Below, piece by piece: positions 52,237 through 64,000 of a DNA stretch of 64,000 nt. The stretch is taken from contig MBPM02000075.1 of the NCBI GenBank assembly GCA_001695595.3, positions 1 to 64,000 on the forward strand. Reading direction: 5' to 3'. The position numbers and the translations under genes are program-made. Position 1 is the first letter of the stretch. Each line of letters begins with the position of its first letter. The DNA is from Plasmopara viticola (Eukaryota > Oomycota > Peronosporomycetes > Peronosporales > Peronosporaceae). Under the pieces are notes generated by a model. That model saw nothing but the letters and a program-made list of their open reading frames with translations. It did not search any database and was not told where the DNA came from.

Positions 52237-54774
52237 CCACAACTAGCAAACGCGTAATGTTTTAGAGAGCTGGGACGTTGTATGACTACGAAACAGCACA
52301 ATCGAATTTTTAGACGTGGCTCAGCCGCATTAAATGTGCAACTTATTGAAAACTGGATGCTTATGATTAGCTGGAACGTCGTACAGTATATATTTAGCGC
52401 AACTTATTACTTGAAACGCACACAGCTTCGAAGCCTGAAAAATAAATTTGTAAAACCGAGCTGCCATGACCATGATTAGCACGATTTAGACACATATAGA
52501 CTACTTAAAGACAGTATCTGACAAATGACGACTTTCTGAGCGGATGCGTCGAAGGCATACAGCACAGCGCAATCTATCTATATTGACGTGCAATGACATT
52601 TTCTAGCCACAGCCAAGAAACTGATGACTTTTCTAAAGCGCCTGGACGTTCAATGACCAAAGATCTTAACAATCAAGTTCTGAGACGTGCTCATATGCTT
52701 CAATATCGAAATCGATCAAGATTGTTTTTTTATAAGAGCTTAAGCATCGCAATACTTCAGATCAGCATTAAGATTTTTTCTAGCCGTTCAGAGATGCACA
52801 AGCTTCGCTGCCTGGCTCTATGAAAAAGCTGAGACGTCGTATGAGAATGATGGTAAAGTCTACTATTCTGGACATGCAAATACGTTTTCAAGTTGCATCT
52901 TGACACTCACGCTTTTGAAGAAGTGAAATGTCGGACAAATACAGCTTAGCACAGCTATCTTTATTGACGTACGCAAATATAGTCGAACCACAACTTGCGA
53001 AGGAGCAGTCTTTCGAAGCGCTATATTTTTGTATGACCACAAAGACAGCACACCCTAGTAATCTAGACGTGCTCCGAAGCATTAGGATCGCAAGTTCATG
53101 AAAACTGGTTACTTCTGAACAGCTGAATCGTCGTACAAACTTTGATCGGCACAACGTATCACTCGAGACGTACACAAATTTGGAGCCGAAAAAATAGTTA
53201 TTAAAACCAAGATGTCATGACCATGCTCTGATTAATTTAAAAGCCCATAGAGGACTTAGAGACAGAATCAGACAAATGACAACTTTCTGAGCGGGTTCGT
53301 CAAACAGATCCAGCAAAGCTCATTCTATCTATATCGACGTGCATTGGCATGATTTAGCCACATTCAAGCAAGTGATGAGTAGATCAAAGAGCTTGGACGT
53401 TCAATGACCAAAGCTCTGGGCAATTATATCTTAAGACGTGCTCAGATTCATGAGAATCGAAATCGATCAAATGCTGTTTCTATCGAGAGCCTATACATCG
53501 TAATTCTGCAGATCAGCATGGACTATCTTCCTAGACGTTCAAAGATGCACAAGCTTCACTGCCTGACTGTATGAAAGAGCTTATACGTCGTATGACAATG
53601 CGTAGCATAATCTATCATTCTAGACATGCACAGACGTTTTCGAGTCGCAATTTGACACTCACGCTTTTAAAGAAGTGAAATGTCGGACGAATACAACATA
53701 GCACCTCTATCTCTATTGACGTACGTAAACGTATTCTAGCCACAACTAGCAAAGAAGCAATCTTTTGAAAAAGTGGAACTTTGTATGACCACAAAAAAAG
53801 AACACCCTGGTTATCTTGAACTTCTCCGGCGCATAACATTTGCAACCTATTAAAATCTGGTTACTTCTGAACAGCTGGGACGTCGTATAGTCTTCGAGAA
53901 GTGCAAAGATTAAAAGACTGGAGAAATTGTTTCTTGAAAAACGATCTGGCATGACCATGATCAGCACTTTCTAGACGCATATAATCGATTTAGACACAGA
54001 AGCTGACGAATGACACCTTTTTTGGGCGGAGACGTCAAACGGACACAGCACAGAACAATCTATCTATATTGACGTGCATAAGGCTTTTTTGCCACAACCA
54101 AGCAAACGATGACTATTTTCACGAGCTCGGACGATATATGACCAAAAATCTGCCCAATCAGATATCTAGACGTGCTTAGATGCATAAGAATCGAAATCGA
54201 ATAGAAATGGCCTTTCATTAAAACGCTACAACGGCGAAATACTTCAGATCAGAACGAACTATCTGTCTTGACATTCACGGATGCGCGAGCTTCACAGCCA
54301 AGTTCTTTGAAAGATTTGAGACGTCGTATGAAGATGATTGGCACAATCTACCAATCTCACGGACAGTTTCAAGTCGCAACTTTACACTTCCCCTTCCGAC
54401 GAAGAGAACGTCGAACGGATACAGCTTAGCATAGCTTATCTTTAAATACGTGCGCAGACGTAATCTAGCCGCAAGTATCGAATGGACAATCTTTAAAGAG
54501 CTGGATTGTGAATGACCACATCATAGTACAATCAATACGTGCTCAGCCGCCCTGAAAAAGCAACATACCGAAAACTGGCTGATTCTGATCAGCTGATACG
54601 TCGTACAATCTTCGACCAGCACAACTTATTACTCGAGAAGTGCAAAGATTTAAAGACTGGAAAAATTGAGTTTTGAAACTCGAGGTGTCATGAACATGAT
54701 CAGCACTTTTTAGACGCACCTTATCGATTTAGAGACGGAAGCTGACAAATGACAATTTATTTGGCGGACACGTC
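52233..54774 (-). repeat. Family C satellite, diverged edge copies of the 748-bp HOR
   Basis: Unit starts equivalent to GACGTCGTATGAACATGG lie at about 52,833, 53,584 and 54,320 (spacings 751 and 736 bp). They are preceded by a partial unit from 52,233 that begins inside monomer 2. The eight-monomer order is already present, but the sequence differs at many positions from the array to the right (for example CTTTCTGAGCGG and GATTTTTTCTAGCCGTTCAG). The unit starting at 54,320 is a transition: its first half is diverged, and from about 54,775 it is nearly identical to the main array. Confidence 0.85.
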
Positions 54775-57700
54775 AAACGGACACAGCACAGCACAATCTA
54801 TCGATATTGACGTGCAATGGCATTTTCTAGCCGCAACCAAGCAATTGATGACTTATTCAACGAGCTTGGACGAACAACGACCGAAGATTAACTCAATTAA
54901 AATTTTGGACGTGCTCAGATGCAATAGAATCGGAATCGATCAAAAGTTGGTCTTTCATTTGAGGAGCTGCAACGGCGAAATTCTTTAGATCAGTACGAAC
55001 TTTCTGTCTAGACATTCACGGATGCACAGGTTCACAGCCTGGCTTCTGCAAAGAAATGAGACGTCGTATGAACATGGTTGGCACAATCTACGATTCCAGA
55101 CATTCCCAGACGGTTCCGAGTTGCAACTTGACACTTATTCTTCCGACGAAGTGAACATCGGACGGATACAGCTTGGCATAGCTTATCTTTTAATACGTGC
55201 GCAGACCAAATGTAGCCACAAGTAGCGAAGGAGCAATCTTTTGAAGAGCAGGGACGTTCAATGACCATGTAATAGCACAGTCCAGACGTATTCAGCCGCC
55301 TTATAATAGCAACATACTGACAACTGGATGATTTTGAACAGCTGGGACGTCGTACTGTCTTCGATCAGCACCACCTTTTACTCAAGAAGTGCAAAGATTT
55401 AAAGACTGGACAAAAATGATTCTTAAAAATCGAGCTGTCATGACCATGATAACTTTTAAGACGCACCTTATCGATCAAGAGACAGAAGCTGACAAATGAC
55501 GACTTTTTTGGACGGAGACGTCAAACGGACACAGCACAGCACAATCTATCTATATTGACGTGCAATGGCATTTTCTAGCCGCAACCAAGCAATTGATGAC
55601 TATATCAACGAACTTGGACGATCAACGACCGAAGATTAACTCAATTAAAATTTTGGACGTGCTCAGATGCAATAGAATCGGAATCGATCAAAAGTTGGTC
55701 TTTCATTTGAGGAGCTGCAACGGCGAAATTCTTTAGATCAGTACGAACTTTCTGTCTAGACATTCACGGATGCACAGGTTCACAGCCTGGCTTCTGCAAA
55801 GAAATGAGACGTCGTATGAACATGGTTGGCACAATCTACGATTCCAGACATTCCCAGACGGTTCCGAGTTGCAACTTGACACTTATTCTTCCGACGAAGT
55901 GAACATCGGACGGATACAGCTTGGCATAGCTTATCTTTTAATACGTGCGCAGACCAAATGTAGCCACAAGTAGCGAAGGAGCAATCTTTTGAAGAGCAGG
56001 GACGTTCAATGACCATATAATAGCACAGTCCAGACGTATTCAGCCGCCTTAGAATAGCAACATACTGACAACTGGCTGATTTTGAACAGCTGGGACGTCG
56101 TACAGTCTTCGATCAGCACCACCTTTTACTCAAGAAGTGCAAAGATTTAAAGACTGGACAAAAATTGATTCTTAAAAATCGAGCTGTCATGACCATGATA
56201 ACTTTTAAGACGCACCTTATCGATCAAGAGACAGAAGCTGACAAATGACGACTTTTTTGGACGGAGACGTCAAACGGACACAGCACAGCACAATCTATCT
56301 ATATTGACGTGCAATGGCATTTTCTAGCCGCAACCAAGCAATTGATGACTAATTCAACGAGCTTGGACGATCAACGACCGAAGATTAACTCAATTAAAAT
56401 TTTGGACGTGCTCAGATGCATTAGAATCGAAATCGATCAAAAGTTGGTCTTTCATTTGAGGAGCTGCAACGGCGAAATTCTTTAGATCAGTACGAACTTT
56501 CTGTCTAGACATTCACGGATGCACAATTCACAGCCTGGCTTCTGCAAAGAAATGAGACGTCGTATGAACATGGTTGGCACAATCTACGATTCCAGACATT
56601 CCCAGACGGTTCCGAGTTGCAACTTGACACTTATTCTTCCGACGAAGTGAACATCGGACGGATACAGCTTGGCATAGCTTATCTTTTAATACGTGCGCAG
56701 ACCAAATGTAGCCACAAGTAGCGAAGGAGCAATCTTTTGAAGAGCAGGGACGTTCAATGACCATGTAATAGCACAGACCAGACGTATTCAGCCGCCTTAT
56801 AATAGCAACATACTGACAACTGGCTGATTTTGAACAGCTGGGACGTCGTACAGTCTTCGATCAGCACCACCTTTTACTCAAGAAGTGCAAAGATTTAAAG
56901 ACTGGACAAAAATTGATTCTTAAAAATCGAGCTGTCATGACCATGATAACTTTTAAGACGCACCTTATCGATCAAGAGACAGAAGCTGACAAATGACGAC
57001 TTTTTTGGACGGAGACGTCAAACGGACACAGCACAGCACAATCTATCTATATTGACGTGCAATGGCATTTTCTAGCCGCAACCAAGCAATTGATGACTTA
57101 TTCAACGAGCTTGGACGATCAACGACCGAAGATTAACTCAATTAAAATTTTGGACGTGCTCAGATGCATTAGAATCGAAATCGATCAAAAGTTGGTCTTT
57201 CATTTGAGGAGCTGCAACGGCGAAATTCTTTAGATCAGTACGAACTTTCTGTCTAGACATTCACGGATGCACAGGTTCACAGCCTGGCTTCTGCAAAGAA
57301 ATGAGACGTCGTATGAACATGGTTGGCACAATCTACGATTCCAGACATTCCCAGACGGTTCCGAGTTGCAACTTGACACTTATTCTTCCGACGAAGTGAA
57401 CATCGGACGGATACAGCTTGGCATAGCTTATCTTTAATGCGTGCGCAGACCAAATGTAGCCACAAGTAGCGAAGGAGCAATCTTTTGAAGAGCAGGGACG
57501 TTCAATGACCATATAATAGCACAGTCCAGACGTATTCAGCCGCCTTAGAATAGCAACATACTGACAACTGGCTGATTTTGAACAGCTGGGACGTCGTACA
57601 GTCTTCGATCAGCACCACCTTTTACTCAAGAAGTGCAAAGATTTAAAGACTGGACAAAAATGATTCTTAAAAATCGAGCTGTCATGACCATGATAACTTT

Positions 57701-60700
57701 TAAGACGCACCTTATCGATCAAGAGACAGAAGCTGACAAATGACGACTTTTTTGGACGGAGACGTCAAACGGACACAGCACAGCACAATCTATCTATATT
57801 GACGTGCAATGGCATTTTCTAGCCGCAACCAAGCAATTGATGACTAATTCAACGAGCTTGGACGATCAACGACCGAAGATTAACTCAATTAAAATTTTGG
57901 ACGTGCTCAGATGCATTAGAATCGAAATCGATCAAAAGTTGGTCTTTCATTTGAGGAGCTGCAACGGCGAAATTCTTTAGATCAGTACGAACTTTCTGTC
58001 TAGACATTCACGGATGCACAGGTTCACAGCCTGGCTTCTACAAAGAAATGAGACGTCGTATGAACATGGTTGGCACAATCTACGATTCCAGACATTCCCA
58101 GACGGTTCCGAGTTGCAACTTGACACTTATTCTTCCGACGAAGTGAACATCGGACGGATACAGCTTGGCATAGCTTATCTTTAATGCGTGCGCAGACCAA
58201 ATGTAGCCACAAGTAGCGAAGGAGCAATCTTTTGAAGAGCAGGGACGTTCAATGACCATATAATAGCACAGTCCAGACGTATTCAGCCGCCTAGAATAGC
58301 AACATACTGACAACTGGCTGATTTTGAACAGCTGGGACGTCGTACAGTCTTCGATCAGCACCACCTTTTACTCAAGAAGTGCAAAGATTTAAAGACTGGA
58401 CAAAAATTGATTCTTAAAAATCGAGCTGTCATGACCATGATAACTTTTAAGACGCACCTTATCGATCAAGAGACAGAAGCTGACAAATGACGACTTTTTT
58501 GGACGGAGACGTCAAACGGACACAGCACAGCACAATCTATCTATATTGACGTGCAATGGCATTTTCTAGCCGCAACCAAGCAATTGATGACTAATTCAAC
58601 GAGCTTGGACGATCAACGACCGAAGATTAACTCAATTAAAATTTTGGACGTGCTCAGATGCATTAGAATCGAAATCGATCAAAAGTTGGTCTTTCATTTG
58701 AGGAGCTGCAACGGCGAAATTCTTTAGATCAGTACGAACTTTCTGTCTAGACATTCACGGATGCACAGGTTCACAGCCTGGCTTCTGCAAAGAAATGAGA
58801 CGTCGTATGAACATGGTTGGCACAATCTACGATTCCAGACATTCCCAGACGGTTCCGAGTTGCAACTTGACACTTATTCTTCCGACGAAGTGAACATCGG
58901 ACGGATACAGCTTGGCATAGCTTATCTTTTAATACGTGCGCAGACCAAATGTAGCCACAAGTAGCGAAGGAGCAATCTTTTGAAGAGCAGGGACGTTCAA
59001 TGACCATATAATAGCACAGTCCAGACGTATTCAGCCGCCTAGAATAGCAACATACTGACAACTGGCTGATTTTGAACAGCTGGGACGTCGTACAGTCTTC
59101 GATCAGCACCACCTTTTACTCAAGAAGTGCAAAGATTTAAAGACTGGACAAAAATTGATTCTTAAAAATCGAGCTGTCATGACCATGATAACTTTTAAGA
59201 CGCACTTATCGATCAAGAGACAGAAGCTGACAAATGACGACTTTTTTGGACGGAGACGTCAAACGGACACAGCACAGCACAATCTATCTATATTGACGTG
59301 CAATGGCATTTTCTAGCCGCAACCAAGCAATTGATGACTAATTCAACGAGCTTGGACGATCAACGACCGAAGATTAACTCAATTAAAATTTTGGACGTGC
59401 TCAGATGCATTAGAATCGAATCGATCAAAAGTTGGTCTTTCATTTGAGGAGCTGCAACGGCGAAATTCTTTAGATCAGTACGAACTTTCTGTCTAGACAT
59501 TCACGGATGCACAGGTTCACAGCCTGGCTTCTGCAAAGAAATGAGACGTCGTATGAACATGGTTGGCACAATCTACGATTCCAGACATTCCCAGACGGTT
59601 CCGAGTTGCAACTTGACACTTATTCTTCCGACGAAGTGAACATCGGACGGATACAGCTTGGCATAGCTTATCTTTAATGCGTGCGCAGACCAAATGTAGC
59701 CACAAGTAGCGAAGGAGCAATCTTTTGAAGAGCAGGGACGTTCAATGACCATATAATAGCACAGTCCAGACGTATTCAGCCGCCTAGAATAGCAACATAC
59801 TGACAACTGGCTGATTTTGAACAGCTGGGACGTCGTACAGTCTTCGATCAGCACCACCTTTTACTCAAGAAGTGCAAAGATTTAAAGACTGGACAAAAAT
59901 GATTCTTAAAAATCGAGCTGTCATGACCATGATAACTTTAAGACGCACTTATCGATCAAGAGACAGAAGCTGACAAATGACGACTTTTTTGGACGGAGAC
60001 GTCAAACGGACACAGCACAGCACAATCTATCTATATTGACGTGCAATGGCATTTTCTAGCCGCAACCAAGCAATTGATGACTAATTCAACGAGCTTGGAC
60101 GATCAACGACCGAAGATTAACTCAATTAAAATTTTGGACGTGCTCAGATGCATTAGAATCGAATCGATCAAAAGTTGGTCTTTCATTTGAGGAGCTGCAA
60201 CGGCGAAATTCTTTAGATCAGTACGAACTTTCTGTCTAGACATTCACGGATGCACAGGTTCACAGCCTGGCTTCTGCAAAGAAATGAGACGTCGTATGAA
60301 CATGGTTGGCACAATCTACGATTCCAGACATTCCCAGACGGTTCCGAGTTGCAACTTGACACTTATTCTTCCGACGAAGTGAACATCGACGGATACAGCT
60401 TGGCATAGCTTATCTTTTAATACGTGCGCAGACCAAATGTAGCCACAAGTAGCGAAGGAGCAATCTTTTGAAGAGCAGGGACGTTCAATGACCATATAAT
60501 AGCACAGTCCAGACGTATTCAGCCGCCTAGAATAGCAACATACTGACAACTGGCTGATTTTAAACAGCTGGGACGTCGTACAGTCTTCGATCAGCACACC
60601 TTTTACTCAAGAAGTGCAAAGATTTAAAGACTGGAAAAAATTGATTCTTAAAAATCGAGCTATCATGACCATGATAACTTTAAGACGCACCTTATCGATC

Positions 60701-63700
60701 AAGAGACAGAAGCTGACAAATGACGACTTTTTTGGACGGAGACGTCAAACGGACACAGCACAGCACAATCTATCTATATTGACGTGCAATGGCATTTTCT
60801 AGCCGCAACCAAGCAATTGATGACTAATTCAACGAGCTTGGACGATCAACGACCGAAGATTAACTCAATTAAAATTTTGGACGTGCTCAGATGCATTAGA
60901 ATCGAAATCGATCAAAAGTTGGTCTTTCATTTGAGGAGCTGCAACGGCGAAATTCTTTAGATCAGTACGAACTTTCTGTCTAGACATTCACGGATGCACA
61001 GGTTCACAGCCTGGCTTCTACAAAGAAATGAGACGTCGTATGAACATGGTTGGCACAATCTACGATTCCAGACATTCCCAGACGGTTCCGAGTTGCAACT
61101 TGACACTTATTCTTCCGACGAAGTGAACATCGGACGGATACAGCTTGGCATAGCTTATCTTTAATGCGTGCGCAGACCAAATGTAGCCACAAGTAGCGAA
61201 GGAGCAATCTTTTGAAGAGCAGGGACGTTCAATGACCATATAATAGCACAGTCCAGACGTATTCAGCCGCCTAGAATAGCAACATACTGACAACTGGCTG
61301 ATTTTGAACAGCTGGGACGTCGTACAGTCTTCGATCAGCACACCTTTTACTCAAGAAGTGCAAAGATTTAAAGACTGGACAAAAATGATTCTTAAAAATC
61401 GAGCTGTCATGACCATGATAACTTTTAAGACGCACCTTATCGATCAAGAGACAGAAGCTGACAAATGACGACTTTTTTGGACGGAGACGTCAAACGGACA
61501 CAGCACAGCACAATCTATCTATATTGACGTGCAATGGCATTTTCTAGCCGCAACCAAGCAATTGATGACTAATTCAACGAGCTTGGACGATCAACGACCG
61601 AAGATTAACTCAATTAAAATTTTGGACGTGCTCAGATGCATTAGAATCGAAATCGATCAAAAGTTGGTCTTTCATTTGAGGAGCTGCAACGGCGAAATTC
61701 TTTAGATCAGTACGAACTTTCTGTCTAGACATTCACGGATGCACAGGTTCACAGCCTGGCTTCTGCAAAGAAATGAGACGTCGTATGAACATGGTTGGCA
61801 CAATCTACGATTCCAGACATTCCCAGACGGTTCCGAGTTGCAACTTGACACTTATTCTTCCGACGAAGTGAACATCGGACGGATACAGCTTGGCATAGCT
61901 TATCTTTTAATACGTGCGCAGACCAAATGTAGCCACAAGTAGCGAAGGAGCAATCTTTTGAAGAGCAGGGACGTTCAATGACCATATAATAGCACAGTCC
62001 AGACGTATTCAGCCGCCCTAGAATAGCAACATACTGACAACTGGCTGATTTTGAACAGCTGGGACGTCGTACAGTCTTCGATCAGCACCACCTTTTACTC
62101 AAGAAGTGCAAAGATTTAAAGACTGGACAAAAATGATTCTTAAAAATCGAGCTGTCATGACCATGATAACTTTTAAGACGCACTTTATCGATCAAGAGAC
62201 AGAAGCTGACAAATGACGACTTTTTTGGACGGAGACGTCAAACGGACACAGCACAGCACAATCTATCTATATTGACGTGCAATGGCATTTTCTAGCCGCA
62301 ACCAAGCAATTGATGACTAATTCAACGAGCTTGGACGATCAACGACCGAAGATTAACTCAATTAAAATTTTGGACGTGCTCAGATGCAATAGAATCGGAA
62401 TCGATCAAAAGTTGGTCTTTCATTTGAGGAGCTGCAACGGCGAAATTCTTTAGATCAGTACGAACTTTCTGTCTAGACATTCACGGATGCACAGGTTCAC
62501 AGCCTGGCTTCTGCAAAGAAATGAGACGTCGTATGAACATGGTTGGCACAATCTACGATTCCAGACATTCCCAGACGGTTCCGAGTTGCAACTTGACACT
62601 TATTCTTCCGACGAAGTGAACATCGGACGGATACAGCTTGGCATAGCTTATCTTTTAATACGTGCGCAGACCAAATGTAGCCACAAGTAGCGAAGGAGCA
62701 ATCTTTTGAAGAGCAGGGACGTTCAATGACCATATAATAGCACAGTCCAGACGTATTCAGCCGCCCTAGAATAGCAACATACTGACAACTGGCTGATTTT
62801 GAACAGCTGGGACGTCGTACAGTCTTCGATCAGCACCACCTTTTACTAAGAAGTGCAAAGATTTAAAGACTGGAAAAAAATGATTCTTAAAAAAAATCGA
62901 GCTGTCATGACCATGATAACTTTTAAGACGCACCTTATCGATCAAGAGACAGAAGCTGACAAATGACGACTTTTTTGGACGGAGACGTCAAACGGACACA
63001 GCACAGCACAATCTATCTATATTGACGTGCAATGGCATTTTCTAGCCGCAACCAAGCAATTGATGACTAATTCAACGAGCTTGGACGATCAACGACCGAA
63101 GATTAACTCAATTAAAATTTTGGACGTGCTCAGATGCATTAGAATCGAAATCGATCAAAAGTTGAACTTTCATTTGAAGAGCTGCAACGGCGAAATTCTT
63201 TAGATCAGTACGAACTTTCTGTCTAGACATTCACGGATGCACAGGTTCACAGCCTGGCTTCTACAAAGAAATGAGACGTCGTATGAACATGGTTGGCACA
63301 ATCTACGATTCCAGACATTCCCAGACGGTTCCGAGTTGCAACTTGACACTTATTCTTCCGACGAAGTGAACATCGGACGGATACAGCTTGGCATAGCTTA
63401 TCTTTTAATACGTGCGCAGACCAAATGTAGCCACAAGTAGCGAAGGAGCAATCTTTTGAAGAGCAGGGACGTTCAATGACCATATAATAGCACAGTCCAG
63501 ACGTATTCAGCCGCCTAGAATAGCAACATACTGACAACTGGCTGATTTTGAACAGCTGGGACGTCGTACAGTCTTCGATCAGCACCACCTTTTACTCAAG
63601 AAGTGCAAAGATTTAAAGACTGGACAAAAATGATTCTTAAAAATCGAGCTGTCATGACCATGATAACTTTGAAGACGCACTTATCGATCAAGAGACAGAA

Positions 63701-64000
63701 GCTGACAAATGACGACTTTTTTGGACGGAGACGTCAAACGGACACAGCACAGCACAATCTATCTATATTGACGTGCAATGGCATTTTCTAGCCGCAACCA
63801 AGCAATTGATGACTAATTCAACGAGCTTGGACGATCAACGACCGAAGATTAACTCAATTAAAATTTTGGACGTGCTCAGATGCATTAGAATCGAAATCGA
63901 TCAAAAGTTGGTCTTTCATTTGAGGAGCTGCAACGGCGAAATTCTTTAGATCAGTACGAACTTTCTGTCTAGACATTCACGGATGCACAGGTTCACAGCC
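54775..64000 (-). repeat. Family C satellite, homogenised 748-bp octameric HOR array
   Basis: Nearly identical units start at 55,060, 55,808, 56,556, 57,305, 58,052, 58,799, 59,545, 60,288, 61,032, 61,777, 62,525 and 63,275 (spacings 743-750 bp). The array is cut by the right window edge. Units differ by single substitutions and one-base indels. Small open frames recur identically in every copy on both strands, which is what a repeated non-coding unit produces. None extends across a unit. The plus strand shown is the reverse complement of the A/B polarity, so the satellite's own orientation is assigned minus. Confidence 0.95.
55808..56555 (-). repeat. Reference copy of the 748-bp C unit (eight monomers)
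   Basis: Sub-monomers as read on the plus strand: 55,808-55,900 (93 bp), 55,901-56,000 (100), 56,001-56,093 (93), 56,094-56,187 (94), 56,188-56,265 (78, shortened), 56,266-56,365 (100), 56,366-56,466 (101) and 56,467-56,555 (89). Most begin with GACGT or a close variant and contain an AGCACAATCTATCTAT-like and a TAGCCGCAACCAAGCAA-like segment. The 100-bp monomer, reverse-complemented, matches the B consensus at 63 of 100 ungapped positions by hand count, including GATTGTGCTG against GATCGTGCTG. The fifth monomer carries the dyad TCATGACCATGA. Confidence 0.88.

Noticed and set aside
58080..63588. Frames of 67-113 codons repeated in each 748-bp C unit on both strands
   Set aside because: Both strands are open over the same interval and lengths change with one-base indels between copies (94 or 113 codons), as expected for non-coding DNA.
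1..64000. Telomeric simple repeats or rDNA spacer repeats
   Set aside because: No short telomere-type tandem motif and no recognisable rRNA sequence is present; subtelomeric location remains possible but cannot be shown here.

Overview
The window is 64 kb of uninterrupted tandem-repeat (satellite) DNA. I found no credible protein gene, RNA gene, transposable element, CRISPR array or origin. The architecture is eukaryotic: monomers of about 100 bp are organised into higher-order repeats (HORs), as in centromeric, pericentromeric or subtelomeric arrays. CpG is frequent and maintained (about 9 per 100-bp monomer in family A), so germline CpG methylation is probably weak. That would fit many invertebrates, but I do not recognise the satellite and cannot name the organism.

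Layout, left to right. (1) 1-16,129: family A, about 41 copies of a well homogenised 400-bp tetrameric HOR. (2) 16,130-35,859: family A mosaic of diverged monomers, short-lived HORs (300 bp, 200 bp), returns of the tetramer, and kilobase-scale duplications (20.2-24.6 kb matches 30.8-33.9 kb; 25.3, 28.2 and 30.0 kb match each other). (3) 35,860-39,860: a separate 894-bp HOR of about nine monomers, a little over four copies. (4) 39,861-41,370: diverged A monomers. (5) 41,371-41,670: three A monomers in reverse orientation, starting with a foldback. (6) 41,671-52,232: family B, an AT-richer and strongly diverged array of about 100-bp monomers with faint HOR order. (7) 52,233-64,000: family C, a 748-bp HOR of eight monomers; about 3.3 diverged copies, then about 12 nearly identical copies running off the right edge.

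The main result is that A, B and C are one superfamily. An A monomer and a B consensus match at about 66 of 100 positions without gaps in the same phase and orientation. A C monomer matches B at about 63 of 100 positions, but only as the reverse complement. The array therefore changes orientation at about 52,233. Two homogenised arrays of opposite polarity flank an old, decayed core, with a smaller 300-bp inversion at the A/B boundary. This resembles centromere or pericentromere evolution by layered expansion, but the window alone cannot show the chromosomal location or any function. There are no genes whose cooperation could be described; possible functional elements are short motifs inside the monomers (a CENP-B-box-like sequence, dyads, a recurrent hairpin), all inferred. 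All identities, consensuses and boundaries were read by eye.
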